NCBI GenBank assembly: GCA_017744355.1 | Contig: JAGIBK010000001.1 | Span: forward strand, 707,694 to 771,693 | DNA from: a bacterium | GTDB taxonomy: Bacteria > Cyanobacteriota > Sericytochromatia > S15B-MN24 > UBA4093 | DNA: 64,000 nt | Direction: 5' to 3' | Shown here: piece after piece, positions 24,715-32,611 of the stretch | Position numbering within the stretch: the stretch's first letter is position 1 | Layout: every line of letters begins with the position of its first letter | Position numbers and translations under genes: made by a program | The notes under the pieces: generated by a model | What the model was told of the DNA's origin: nothing | Seen by the model: only the letters and a program-made list of their open reading frames with translations | Database searches by the model: none

Positions 24715-25788
24715 CTATTGTTGTGTCGTTGGCGGCTCGACGGGAGATGCGACCACCCCCTGGAGCCGCTGGCGGAGCTGAGCCTCGAGTCGCTCGCGCA
24801 CTGCCGGCTGACTTGCGAGGAGCGATCGCGCCGCCTCCCGCCCCTGCCCCAGCTGCGTGCCGCCGAAAGCGAACCAGGAGCCGTGTTGGGTCACCAGGCC
24901 GTGTTCGAGGCCGAGATCGAGCAACCCGCTTTCCTTGCACACGCCGCGACCAAAGTGAATCTCGAACTGTGCCTCGCGGAAGGGCGGCGCCACCTTGTTC
25001 TTGACGACCTTGGCCTTCACGACATTGCCATAGGGCTGACCGCCCTTCTTGAGGACCTCCGTGCGTCGCAGCTCGATGCGGACCGACGAGTAGAACTTCA
25101 GGGCGCGGCCACCGGTCGTCGTCTCCTTGGGCATCCCCCACTGCCGGTTCGAGAGGTTTTCCCTCACCTGGTTGATGAACACCACCACGGCCTTCGACTT
25201 GCCGAGCGCCGTCATGATCCGACGGAGCGCCTGGCTCATCATCCGGGCGTGAGCGCCGGTCAGCTCGTCTCCATCGCCGCCGTCCATCTCGATTCTTGGA
25301 GCCAGCGCCGCCACCGAGTCGATGACGATGAGGTCCACGGCCCCGGACATCACGAGCTCGGTGACGATGTCCAGGCCCTCCTCGCCCGATCGAGGTTGAG
25401 CGAGCAAGAGCCCGCTCAACCGAACTCCGACCGCTTGGGCGTACGTTGCGTCGAAGCCGTGCTCCGCATCGATGAACGCGCAGGTTCCCCCGCGCCGCTG
25501 TGTCTCCGCCATCAGCTCGAGCGCAAGAGTCGTCTTGCCGCAGGACTCGGCTCCGTAGATTTCGATGGGTCGTCCCTTGGGTAGCCCGCCAATACCGATC
25601 GCGTGATCCAGGGCCATGATGCCCGTCGGCAGGCTATCAATTGCCAAGGGCGCGCTATCCAGACGAAGAATCGCCCCCTTGCCCCATCGCTGCTCGGTTC
25701 TCGCGAAGGCGGTCGCCAGGGCGAGCTCTGCCAGGTGTGCCCGCAGTTCCGGATCGGCCTGGCCTCTGTTGCTGTCTGCTGCTTCCAC
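24715..25788 (-). CDS. recA: Phage-type RecA recombinase
   Basis: The protein has 357 residues from a GTG with GGGGAGGAG upstream. Walker A is GAESCGKTT (residues 79-87), where chromosomal RecA usually reads GPESSGKTT. FIDAEHGFD, VDLIVIDSVAAL (Walker B), FINQVRENL and TTTGGRALKFYSSVR are all RecA signatures, so ATP use and filament formation look intact. The N-terminus and C-terminal tail are divergent, and the tail lacks the usual acidic end. A LexA-type box overlaps its -10. It would support homologous recombination and repressor autocleavage for the phage. Confidence 0.9.
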   Translation of the reverse strand: MEAADSNRGQADPELRAHLAELALATAFARTEQRWGKGAILRLDSAPLAIDSLPTGIMALDHAIGIGGLPKGRPIEIYGAESCGKTTLALELMAETQRRGGTCAFIDAEHGFDATYAQAVGVRLSGLLLAQPRSGEEGLDIVTELVMSGAVDLIVIDSVAALAPRIEMDGGDGDELTGAHARMMSQALRRIMTALGKSKAVVVFINQVRENLSNRQWGMPKETTTGGRALKFYSSVRIELRRTEVLKKGGQPYGNVVKAKVVKNKVAPPFREAQFEIHFGRGVCKESGLLDLGLEHGLVTQHGSWFAFGGTQLGQGREAARSLLASQPAVRERLEAQLRQRLQGVVASPVEPPTTQQ

Positions 25789-25813
25789 TGGCTCCTCCCC
25801 TGCAATGATTCGT

Positions 25814-25842
25814 GGAACATATTTTCCATGAAATTATGTTCC
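25814..25842. promoter_or_regulatory. LexA-type operator in the recA promoter
   Basis: A 29-base inverted repeat has outer arms GGAACATA and TATGTTCC, with an inner TTTC/GAAA. The core GAACATATTTTC is one mismatch from the GAAC-N4-GTTC box of LexA in Gram-positive bacteria. It overlaps the recA -10 and start region. Confidence 0.7.
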
Positions 25843-25862
25843 ATTTATCAGGCATCTGACAA
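25833..25862 (-). promoter_or_regulatory. Promoter of recA-integrase transcript
   Basis: On the minus strand TTGTCA (25862-25857) and CATAAT (25838-25833) are 18 bases apart. The -10 lies inside the LexA-type inverted repeat. Confidence 0.6.
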
Positions 25863-25966
25863 GGGTTCTTGCGTTAATATCTCTTTATGAGGCCTGTGCC
25901 GAGGTGCATATGAGGGCCATGAAATGGTGCGAATGAAACCCCGCGGGACGTCTGACCTATCGTCAC

Positions 25967-25996
25967 TTGAACTGGAACACATTTTCGACGTATAAT
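25967..25996 (+). promoter_or_regulatory. lexA promoter with internal LexA box, leaderless transcript
   Basis: TTGAAC (25967-25972) and TATAAT (25991-25996) are 18 bases apart. GAACACATTTTC (25975-25986) lies between them and matches the recA-side box in 11 of 12 positions. Only six bases separate TATAAT from the ATG at 26003 and no ribosome site is present, so the transcript is predicted to start at the ATG. Confidence 0.7.
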
Positions 25997-26002
25997 CGCC
26001 CC

Positions 26003-26638
26003 ATGGGCAGACACAAAAAAGAGCATCGTGAGCTCACCGAGCCGCTGTTGCAGACGCTCAGCTTCATCCGGGAGCGATGCGAACAGGGGCACGGTCCCCT
26101 GACCATCCGTGAGGTGGGCGAGGGCGTGGGGAAGACGTCGTCATCCACCATCTACCGCCAGGTGACGGCGCTCGCGGAGATGGGCCTGATCGTCTACCGT
26201 CCGGGCACCCAGCGCTCGATCAGCCTGCCCCATCGGCCGACCGTGGACGTCTCCTTCGCGAGCATCCCCGTTTTAGGGCGCATTGCTGCGGGTGTTCCTA
26301 TCGAGGCCATCGAGCATGTGGATGAGTTCATCCATCTGCCCGACGAGGAGCTGGGGCGGGGCAGCCATTATGCGCTCAAGGTCCGCGGACAGAGCATGAT
26401 CGAGGACCACATCTGCGATGGCGACATCGTGCTGGTGAAGGCCCAAGATACGGCTGACGAGGGACAGGTAGTCGTGGCCATGCTCGAAGACGGGAGCGTG
26501 ACCCTCAAGCGTTTCTACCGTGAGTCCAATGGTTGGGTCCGGCTGCAGCCCGCCAACTCCAGCATGGAACCCATCGTGGTGCCCAAGGTGAGAATCCGTG
26601 GCGTGGTCATCTCCGTCCAGCGTCGTTTCTTGCGGTAA
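26003..26638 (+). CDS. lexA: LexA-type SOS repressor
   Basis: The protein has 211 residues from MGRHKKEHRELTEPLLQTL. The winged-helix domain includes LTIREVGEGVGKTSSSTIYRQVTAL. The autocleavage site is GRIAAG (Ala-Gly at about 96-97). Ser131 is in RGQSM and Lys169 in VTLKR, making the Ser-Lys dyad. It should repress recA and its own gene and self-cleave on a RecA filament. An in-frame TTG 12 codons upstream coincides with the -35 element, so I do not use it. Whether it replaces or competes with a chromosomal LexA cannot be seen here. Confidence 0.93.
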   Translation: MGRHKKEHRELTEPLLQTLSFIRERCEQGHGPLTIREVGEGVGKTSSSTIYRQVTALAEMGLIVYRPGTQRSISLPHRPTVDVSFASIPVLGRIAAGVPIEAIEHVDEFIHLPDEELGRGSHYALKVRGQSMIEDHICDGDIVLVKAQDTADEGQVVVAMLEDGSVTLKRFYRESNGWVRLQPANSSMEPIVVPKVRIRGVVISVQRRFLR

Positions 26639-26746
26639 CCATTTTAGATCCAAACGAGCACCAGGCATCTACTCGCACCTCCCCCACCAAGTGGCGCGGT
26701 AACGAGACCCTAGGCCAGTAGAGTCAGCACTGTTTCATCCATTGGC

Positions 26747-27508
26747 CTACGCGAACCGCGCTGGGTCCGAGCAGTGCCAGACGACCTGGCCGAGCACGCG
26801 CACGTCGTCATCGACCGCCACGGGGTGATGATCCTCGTTGGTGGAGTCCGGCTCGAGCCGGTACCGCCCCCCACGCTTGGAGAAGAGCTTGAGCGTGGCG
26901 AGGTAGTCTTCACCCTCGCGCAGGCTGGCCAGAACGATCGAGCCCTCCCTCGGACGACGATCGGGCGACAGTGTCTTCAGGAAGACCCAGTCCCCTTCCA
27001 TGAGGCCCTGGCGATCGAGGCTATCGCCCTTCACCTGAACGCTGAAGTCGGCCGATCCCACCAGGAAGGTGGGCCAAGCCGTCACTGACAGTGGCTCGTT
27101 CGGCAAGTAGCCGGTGTTGCCGCAGGCGACCGGTCCGAAATGGGGAATCTCGCGCATGCCGGGTTCCTGGATGCGCACCTTGAAGCGCTCGAGTTCGCGG
27201 GCCTGATTCTCCAGAAGGTGGAGGAGTTCGGTGCGCGGATCGGCCTGCCGAGGCGATCCGGGATCCTGACCCGTGGCGAGCGCGACCAGGAAGGCCGGCT
27301 CCACCATGGTGGCCTTGGCCAGCTGAGAGAGCTTCTTGGCGCTCGGTTTGACCGGCTTCTTGGTCATGGGGTCGCTTCCGCGCTCGAGGTTCGAGACGTA
27401 GGCGGGGCTCACGCCCGCCTTCTCCGCGAGAGCCCGCAGCGAGAGTCCATGCTCGTCTCGATAGCAGCGGAGGAAACCTCCGAGCGGATTGCGATTGCTG
27501 GAATCCAT
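26747..27508 (-). CDS. CI-like phage repressor, XRE domain plus S24 peptidase domain
   Basis: The protein has 253 residues. The N-terminal XRE helix-turn-helix is FLRCYRDEHGLSLRALAEK and then VSPAYVSNLERG. The C-terminal S24 domain has a cleavage site at VACGN (Cys129-Gly130 instead of Ala-Gly), Ser163 in KGDSL and Lys207 in ATLKLF. It probably maintains lysogeny and is inactivated after DNA damage. AAAGGGGG precedes the ATG. It faces a small XRE gene across 122 bases with palindromic sites, the layout of a CI/Cro switch. Confidence 0.92.
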   Translation of the reverse strand: MDSSNRNPLGGFLRCYRDEHGLSLRALAEKAGVSPAYVSNLERGSDPMTKKPVKPSAKKLSQLAKATMVEPAFLVALATGQDPGSPRQADPRTELLHLLENQARELERFKVRIQEPGMREIPHFGPVACGNTGYLPNEPLSVTAWPTFLVGSADFSVQVKGDSLDRQGLMEGDWVFLKTLSPDRRPREGSIVLASLREGEDYLATLKLFSKRGGRYRLEPDSTNEDHHPVAVDDDVRVLGQVVWHCSDPARFA

Positions 27509-27544
27509 AGCTGGCCCCCTTTGCAGCCCATCTTACAAAATTCT

Positions 27545-27614
27545 TGTCTATCTGTCTAGACATTGACGACTAGAGTAATTGACAGAGGATTTTTCAAACA
27601 CTACTCTAGACATA
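27545..27614. promoter_or_regulatory. Operator cluster of the lysogeny switch
   Basis: TGTCTAGACA (27553-27562) is a perfect palindrome. TACTCTAGACA recurs at 27602-27612, and an inverted ACTAGAGTA is at 27569-27577. TCTAGACAT occurs twice, 50 bases apart. A TTGACA (27579-27584) lies 17 bases before TACTCT and may be the rightward promoter. The sites lie where CI-type and Cro-type proteins would compete. Confidence 0.6.
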
Positions 27615-27630
27615 CGAGGGAGGGATACCG

Positions 27631-27876
27631 ATGCGAACTTTCAGTCCCCAATTGCTGCGCCAGGCGCGCCGCGACGCCCGTATGAGCCAGGAGATGCTCG
27701 CGCGAAAGACGGGCCTCAGCCGTGCCGCGATCGCGGCGATCGAGGGAGGTGTGAACGTTCCGCTATGCAACACCCTCGCGCTGCTGGCCTGGGCCCTCTG
27801 CAAGACGGAAGCCTATTTTTTTGCCGATCCTGTTCAGACTACTGAACATCTCATGCCGATCGCCCGTAACGGCTGA
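27631..27876 (+). CDS. Small XRE-family regulator (Cro-like position)
   Basis: The protein has 81 residues and is almost only a helix-turn-helix: LLRQARRDARMSQEMLARKTGLSRAAIAAIEGG. GAGGGAGGG lies before the ATG. It is the first rightward gene, divergent from the CI-like gene, and is followed by small early genes with short gaps. By position it may repress the lysogenic promoter and open early transcription, but this is inferred from layout only. Confidence 0.8.
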   Translation: MRTFSPQLLRQARRDARMSQEMLARKTGLSRAAIAAIEGGVNVPLCNTLALLAWALCKTEAYFFADPVQTTEHLMPIARNG

Positions 27877-27892
27877 AGAGAGGAGACGACCC

Positions 27893-28042
27893 ATGTCACT
27901 TGATCCCCTGGCTCCGCTCAAGGCCCTGCTCCGGCAGCGGATCCGCAAGCTCATCGAAATCGAGCGCGCCAAGGCGATCCGGGCCGAGAACACCCCACCG
28001 AAGGAGACCAAGAACGATGAACAATCTCAGAAAACGGCCTGA
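27893..28042 (+). CDS. Small basic early protein, 49 residues
   Basis: The frame MSLDPLAPLKALLRQRIRKL continues with a charged helix and ends EQSQKTA. GAGAGGAGA lies nine bases before the ATG, 16 bases after the XRE stop. Its 3' end overlaps the next short gene. The family is not recognised. Confidence 0.5.
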   Translation: MSLDPLAPLKALLRQRIRKLIEIERAKAIRAENTPPKETKNDEQSQKTA

Positions 28043-28178
28043 GGCCTCACCCCAGCGGGTCGAGTTTCTCATCGGCCCGGATCGCGACGGCAAGCTCCGC
28101 GGTCGAACCCGAGGTAGCGCCCATCCCTTGCTGAAGCTGCTTCGTCAGCTGGCCACGATGTTTCGGAGGAAGCCATGA
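28017..28178 (+). CDS. Small basic early protein, 53 residues
   Basis: The frame MNNLRKRPEASPQRVEFLIG ends LRQLATMFRRKP. AAGGAGACC lies before the ATG, inside the end of the previous gene. Its stop overlaps the ATG of the next gene (ATGA), which supports it being translated. It is rich in Arg and Lys; the function is unknown. Confidence 0.5.
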   Translation: MNNLRKRPEASPQRVEFLIGPDRDGKLRGRTRGSAHPLLKLLRQLATMFRRKP

Positions 28179-28432
28179 GTACCGATCCCAAGGTCATCGA
28201 GGTCCAGCGCTTCGTGGAGGAGCACCTGGCGAGCAAGAGAGCCCTGACCTATCTGGATCTCCTGGCCGTTCGTGATGCGCTCAAACCCTACGTCGAGGAT
28301 ATGAACGACGCCGGCTGGTACCTGGACTGCGAAAGCTCCTATTCCCAGCTCCGAGCCGAATGGCAGGAAGTCAACCGGCAGCTCGAGCGCTACCGCCACG
28401 ACGCCCTCCAGCGGTGGAGAGCCAGGAAGTAA
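28175..28432 (+). CDS. Hypothetical phage protein, 85 residues
   Basis: The protein is acidic and helical: MSTDPKVIEVQRFVEEHL, then LRAEWQEVNRQLERYRHDALQRW. It overlaps the upstream gene by four bases. No domain is recognised. It belongs to the early operon before the nuclease and SSB genes. Confidence 0.6.
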   Translation: MSTDPKVIEVQRFVEEHLASKRALTYLDLLAVRDALKPYVEDMNDAGWYLDCESSYSQLRAEWQEVNRQLERYRHDALQRWRARK

Positions 28433-28484
28433 TCCCCCAGCAACTCACCCCGAACCTCGCCCGTGTCATCGAAAGGATTCCATC

Positions 28485-29171
28485 ATGCCTTTGATTCTGG
28501 ATGCCGCCGTCCCCGACATTCCTCCGCCCTCCGAAACGACCGCTGTCTTCGTCCCGAAGGGTGGCGATGCCGCTGGCGCCTTGGCCCCCATCGCCACCCG
28601 GATTCGCGAACTCGCGAGCGATGCATCGGTTCTCGCCATCGTGGATCAGCCCAGCCTCCAGGCTGCTGCCGACATCCTGGCCGAGGTGAAGGGCGCGGCC
28701 AAGCAACTGGACGGCCTCAAGGCGATCTTTGTCACCCCATTGGAGACGGCGGCCAAGCTGGCGAAGAACCAGTTCAAACCCCTCACCGACCTGTTGGACG
28801 TCACCGAAAAGCGACTCAAGGAAATCACCAAGGCCTACCTCGAGGCCGAGCGAGCCAAGGAGGTGCAAGCCGCGCAGGTCCGGCAGAGCGAACTCATCGG
28901 TTCGGCCTCCGCCCCCGAGGTGGCGGGGATCGCCGCCACCGTTCCCACCTACGTCGCGCCGCCGCCCAAGGCCGCGGGGGTCTCCATGGCGAAGCACTGG
29001 ACCTACGACATCGAGGACATCCGGGTACTGGCGCGAGCTCTCGCCGACGGCACCGTCCCCGAGAGCTACCTGCAGGTGAACTCGGGTGCCCTGCAGGCGG
29101 CGATCCGGAACGGCGCACGGGAGATTCCTGGGCTGCGCATATTCCAGGAAGGCCGGGTGGTCGCGAGATGA
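28485..29171 (+). CDS. Hypothetical phage recombination-cluster protein, 228 residues
   Basis: The protein starts MPLILDAAVPDIPPPSE. A long helical middle (about residues 45-130, for example LLDVTEKRLKEITKAYLEAERAKEVQAAQVRQ) is a likely coiled coil. A C-terminal domain of about 60 residues begins KHWTYDIEDIRVLARALADG and ends PGLRIFQEGRVVAR. Proteins with this tail are often found beside phage exonuclease or single-strand annealing genes, but I cannot assign an activity. The next gene starts in its stop codon. Confidence 0.6.
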   Translation: MPLILDAAVPDIPPPSETTAVFVPKGGDAAGALAPIATRIRELASDASVLAIVDQPSLQAAADILAEVKGAAKQLDGLKAIFVTPLETAAKLAKNQFKPLTDLLDVTEKRLKEITKAYLEAERAKEVQAAQVRQSELIGSASAPEVAGIAATVPTYVAPPPKAAGVSMAKHWTYDIEDIRVLARALADGTVPESYLQVNSGALQAAIRNGAREIPGLRIFQEGRVVAR

Positions 29172-30466
29172 TTCCTGCCGACAAGATTCGCCACGTCGTT
29201 TTTCGACGGGACCCAGCCATCGTCCAGCGCATCGAGGGCAGGCTGATCGAGGCCTATGGCAACGAGTCGATCGCTCTCTGGGAGAAGCCCCGAGCCTCGG
29301 GCATCTCCGACTGCGAGCGAGCCCAGGTGCTCAAGGCAAGTCTCCCCGAGGGGACGATCGTCAAGAAGCACCTGCGCAACTTCCTCTCCACGCGGATCGG
29401 AACCTTCGTCCACGAACTGATCCAGGAGGCCGGCTGGGGCGAAGAGGCGATTGCCGAAGAAACGATCGAGAACGCCTGGCTTCGCGGCCACTCCGATCAC
29501 CGTTTCGTCGCCGACGGGATCCTGGTGGACTACAAGACCGCATTCGTCGATGACTGGTTTGACGTGGCGGTCGGGATCCGCCCCCAGAAGACCGAGCACG
29601 TCATCCAGGCCAACTGGTATGCGGTCATGCACGGCTGCTCGATGGTTGCGATCGTCTACTTCAATCGAAACCTCAAGCTGACGGAGCACCTGCGCCGGAC
29701 CACGGAATGGGGCCGCCTGCTCGAGCACGATCGTGGTGCCAGCGAGACGCTCACGGCGATCGCCTTCCAGGCGGATCCGGCACTCGCACGGGCCGCCGAC
29801 CGGAAGGCCGCGCGCATCCTCGACCACGTCGCGGCAGGAACGCTGCCCGCGTATGACGCGGCGGCGGAGATGCTCGTGCCCTACAAGGGCGAGTGCCATT
29901 TCTGCGAGGTTCGTCAGCTCTGCCGCCAGGCCAGGGAATCCGCGCAGGTCTCCGAACCCGCAGCTCCGGCGCCCGATGATGACGGTTCTCGAGTCGAGCA
30001 GTGGAACACGCTCGTCGTCGAAGACGGACGAGCGATCCGGGTTCAGTGGGAGAGCTGGCCCTCCAAAGTGGTCGGCACGACCCACCGTTCGGACATCCCG
30101 TGGGCGAACCTCAAACCTGGCGATCGCCTGGATCTCGAATGGGATTACCTGAACCCGAAGGGGCCTCGCTACCTCGAGGACCTGGCGCAGGCCATCAAGG
30201 TCGTTCACCGGGACACGGACGCCTTCCTCGGATACTTGCCGGCCACGAAGTCCTCGACCGCCGGGAAGGTCTGCGCCCACCTGCACCGACTCGGCCTCGT
30301 CGACGGTCGCGCCGGCGACGCCTTTGCCATCATCACGGAGGTAACTGGCGGGACCGAGGACAAGGCCAACCGCGGCATCAACATCCAACTCACCCTCTGC
30401 GCCCCAGAGGCCCCGCCGTCCGAGACGGCAGCCCCCACCCCAGCGCCGGCGATCGCCGGCAACTGA
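29168..30466 (+). CDS. PD-(D/E)XK exonuclease, Cas4/RecB-like
   Basis: I chose the ATG overlapping the upstream stop (ATGA), giving 432 residues; the longer open frame overlaps the previous gene. GHSDHRFVADGILVDYKTA is the D-x(n)-D-x-K catalytic core. An early Cys (SDCERAQVL) and a CHFCEVRQLC motif near residue 245 fit a Cas4-type iron-sulfur nuclease. The last 170 residues carry a separate beta-rich region (QWNTLVVEDGRAIRVQWESW onward) that is not part of the nuclease. With the following SSB-like gene, it looks like a phage DNA-end-processing module. Confidence 0.75.
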   Translation: MIPADKIRHVVFRRDPAIVQRIEGRLIEAYGNESIALWEKPRASGISDCERAQVLKASLPEGTIVKKHLRNFLSTRIGTFVHELIQEAGWGEEAIAEETIENAWLRGHSDHRFVADGILVDYKTAFVDDWFDVAVGIRPQKTEHVIQANWYAVMHGCSMVAIVYFNRNLKLTEHLRRTTEWGRLLEHDRGASETLTAIAFQADPALARAADRKAARILDHVAAGTLPAYDAAAEMLVPYKGECHFCEVRQLCRQARESAQVSEPAAPAPDDDGSRVEQWNTLVVEDGRAIRVQWESWPSKVVGTTHRSDIPWANLKPGDRLDLEWDYLNPKGPRYLEDLAQAIKVVHRDTDAFLGYLPATKSSTAGKVCAHLHRLGLVDGRAGDAFAIITEVTGGTEDKANRGINIQLTLCAPEAPPSETAAPTPAPAIAGN

Positions 30467-30480
30467 AGAAGGAGATCGCC

Positions 30481-31026
30481 ATGGCCCTCATGACCCAAAA
30501 GTCCGAGTTCAAGCAGATTGCTGCCGGCACCTACTATGCCGTGATCCAGTCGATCGGCCCCAAGACCATCCCCGATGGCAAAGGCGGCGAAGCCAGTGGC
30601 GCCGAATGGAAGTTTGCCCTCGGCAGCCAGGGGCCCCACTACGGGGACGTCGCCGAGGCCTTCACCAGCCTCGCCTGGTCTCCGCGTTCGAAGTGCTATC
30701 AGTGGGCGACGAGCCTCCTGGGCTACGCCCCCGATCCCGAGGAGCCGATCGACATCGAGCAGTTCATCGGCTACGAGTGCTACGTCATCGTTGCCCAGGA
30801 CCCCAACAAGCCCGAGCGCACTAAGGTGACCAGCCTCCAGCGGGTGATCCGCGAGGCTCCTCCACTGCCGGCGCCCCCTCGTCCGGCGCAGACGCCATCC
30901 CCGGCGACTGCTGCCGCACCGGCCGCCGCCGGCAGCAAGGGGAAGGCCAAATCGGCCGCGGCAGCGCCGGTGGCACCGCCTCTGCCCGCCGCTCCCCCCG
31001 AGGACGCTGACGACCTCGACTTCTAG
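30481..31026 (+). CDS. Phage single-stranded-DNA-binding-like protein
   Basis: The protein has 181 residues, with AAGGAGA upstream of the ATG. The N-terminal about 120 residues form a beta-rich domain (AGTYYAVIQSIGPKTIPDGKG, SGAEWKFAL, YVIVAQDPNKP). A Pro/Ala-rich linker leads to an acidic tip ending DADDLDF, like the protein-docking tail of bacterial SSB (DDDIPF). The tail and location between an exonuclease and a helicase suggest it coats single strands and recruits partners. The fold itself is not confirmed from sequence. Confidence 0.55.
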   Translation: MALMTQKSEFKQIAAGTYYAVIQSIGPKTIPDGKGGEASGAEWKFALGSQGPHYGDVAEAFTSLAWSPRSKCYQWATSLLGYAPDPEEPIDIEQFIGYECYVIVAQDPNKPERTKVTSLQRVIREAPPLPAPPRPAQTPSPATAAAPAAAGSKGKAKSAAAAPVAPPLPAAPPEDADDLDF

Positions 31027-31035
31027 TCCCGCTTC

Positions 31036-31060
31036 GCGAGGGGCCCGACCGGTCCCTCGC
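31036..31060. repeat. Stem-loop between SSB-like and helicase genes
   Basis: GCGAGGG and CCCTCGC pair around an inner GACCGGTC palindrome, ten bases after the SSB-like stop. There is no T-run, so it may be an mRNA-stability hairpin rather than a terminator. Confidence 0.35.
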
Positions 31061-31136
31061 ACCGAATTACCTCAACAGCCGGAGATTTTGCTCCAGGCTG
31101 CGCGCCGCCGCGCGCCATTCGACCCTGCGAGGAACG

Positions 31137-32609
31137 ATGAGTTTCACCCTACATCCCTACCAAGCCGAAGGCATCGAAGCCCTACGTCGCGCCATGCGAG
31201 CCGGCCATCGCCGGATCCTGGCCGTCTGCCCCGTGGGCGGCGGCAAGACCGTCATGTTCTCCTCCATCCTCTCCGCAATGGTCGCGAAGGGCGGGACAGG
31301 GCTCGTGCTCGTCCACCGCGAGGAGCTTCTCGACCAGGCCAGCGACAAGCTGACCCGAGCGGGTGTCGCTCATGGGGTCATCAAAGCGGGGCGCAAGCCT
31401 CAGCCCTGTTGGCCCGTGCAGGTGGCGAGCGTCCAAAGCCTCATCCGTCGTCCCATCCCGCCGACCAATCTGGTCGTCATCGACGAGGCGCATCGGACCA
31501 TGGCCGCAAGCTACCGCCAGCTGCTCGAGCGTCTGCCCGACGCCACGATCCTCGGCTTTACCGCCACTCCTTACCGGACAGATGGCAGGGGGCTCGGAGA
31601 CATCTTCACCGAACTCGTCGAGATTGCCACGCCGAGCCAGCTGCTCGAGATGGGCATCCTCGTGCCGCCCCGCGTCTTTGCGCCTTCTTCTCCTGACTTG
31701 GTCGGCGTGCGCACCACAGCCGGTGACTACAACCAGAAGGACCTGGTCCTGCGCGTGGACACCCCGCGCCTCATAGGCAGCGTGGCCGATCACTGGGGCC
31801 GCATCGTGCGGGGCCGACTCTCGGTCGCGTTCGCCGCGTCCATCGAGCACTCGAAGCATCTGGCTGACGCGCTCCAGGGTGTCGGGGCTCGGGCCGTCCA
31901 CGTGGACGCCGATACCGATTCGGACGTCCGCAAGACGTACCTCGATATGCTCGCTCGAGGAGAGCTCGACGTCGTCACCAACGTCGGGCTGTTCACCGAG
32001 GGGTGGGACCTTCCGAAGCTGGGCGCCGTGATCGTCGCGCGCCCCACCCAGAGCACCGGCCTCTGGATCCAGATGTGCGGCCGCGGCGCCCGCTCTCACG
32101 AGGGGAAGACCGACTATCTCCTGGTCGACCATGCGGGCAATGTCCAGCGGCATGGTTTTCCGGACGAGGACCGCGTCCATTCGCTCGAGGTGACGCCCCG
32201 CCGTCAGGCGGCCCCCGTGAAGAGCTGTCCCCGCTGCTTCCTCGTCGTTCCTTCCGGGACGCCGAGCTGCCCCGGATGCGGGATGAATTTCGGGGTTGCC
32301 GCCGGAGCCGGAGGCGATCGCACGCCCGAGGTCGTCGCGGGCGATCTCGTCGAACTGCAAGACAGGCCGGAGATCCCGGTATCGCCGAGCGTCCGTCGCC
32401 GTCAGCAGGATTACCTCCGCTGGCGTGCCGAGGCCTGGATGAACGGCTGGAAACCGGGCTATGCGTCCCATCGCTACCAGGAGAAGTACGGCGTCTGGCC
32501 GGTCAAGATGATCACCGCCGCCTGGGACGAGTCCCGGGCACTCGAGATCGCTGCCGAGTTCGACATCCGTCCCCGTCGCGCTCTCCTGGGCGGACTGAGG
32601 GAGGCGTAG
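31137..32609 (+). CDS. SF2 DNA helicase with C-terminal zinc ribbon (RadD-like)
   Basis: The protein has 490 residues. Motifs are: Q-like LHPYQAEGIEAL, Walker A CPVGGGKT, HREELLDQA, DEAH at VVIDEAHRT, GFTATPYRTDG, and the C-terminal motif VI QMCGRGARSHEGK. A four-Cys zinc ribbon (CPRC, CPGC; about residues 364-383) follows, as in RadD/YejH and phage helicases. A C-terminal about 100 residues with RWRAEAWMNGWKPGYASHRYQEKYG may bind DNA. It is likely a replication or repair helicase working with the SSB-like protein. Confidence 0.88.
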   Translation: MSFTLHPYQAEGIEALRRAMRAGHRRILAVCPVGGGKTVMFSSILSAMVAKGGTGLVLVHREELLDQASDKLTRAGVAHGVIKAGRKPQPCWPVQVASVQSLIRRPIPPTNLVVIDEAHRTMAASYRQLLERLPDATILGFTATPYRTDGRGLGDIFTELVEIATPSQLLEMGILVPPRVFAPSSPDLVGVRTTAGDYNQKDLVLRVDTPRLIGSVADHWGRIVRGRLSVAFAASIEHSKHLADALQGVGARAVHVDADTDSDVRKTYLDMLARGELDVVTNVGLFTEGWDLPKLGAVIVARPTQSTGLWIQMCGRGARSHEGKTDYLLVDHAGNVQRHGFPDEDRVHSLEVTPRRQAAPVKSCPRCFLVVPSGTPSCPGCGMNFGVAAGAGGDRTPEVVAGDLVELQDRPEIPVSPSVRRRQQDYLRWRAEAWMNGWKPGYASHRYQEKYGVWPVKMITAAWDESRALEIAAEFDIRPRRALLGGLREA

Positions 32610-32611
32610 CC

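Noticed and set aside
26711..26750. TAGGCCA/TGGCCTA inverted repeat between lexA and the CI-like gene
   Set aside because: The arms are short with a 25-base loop and no T-run; not convincing as a terminator.
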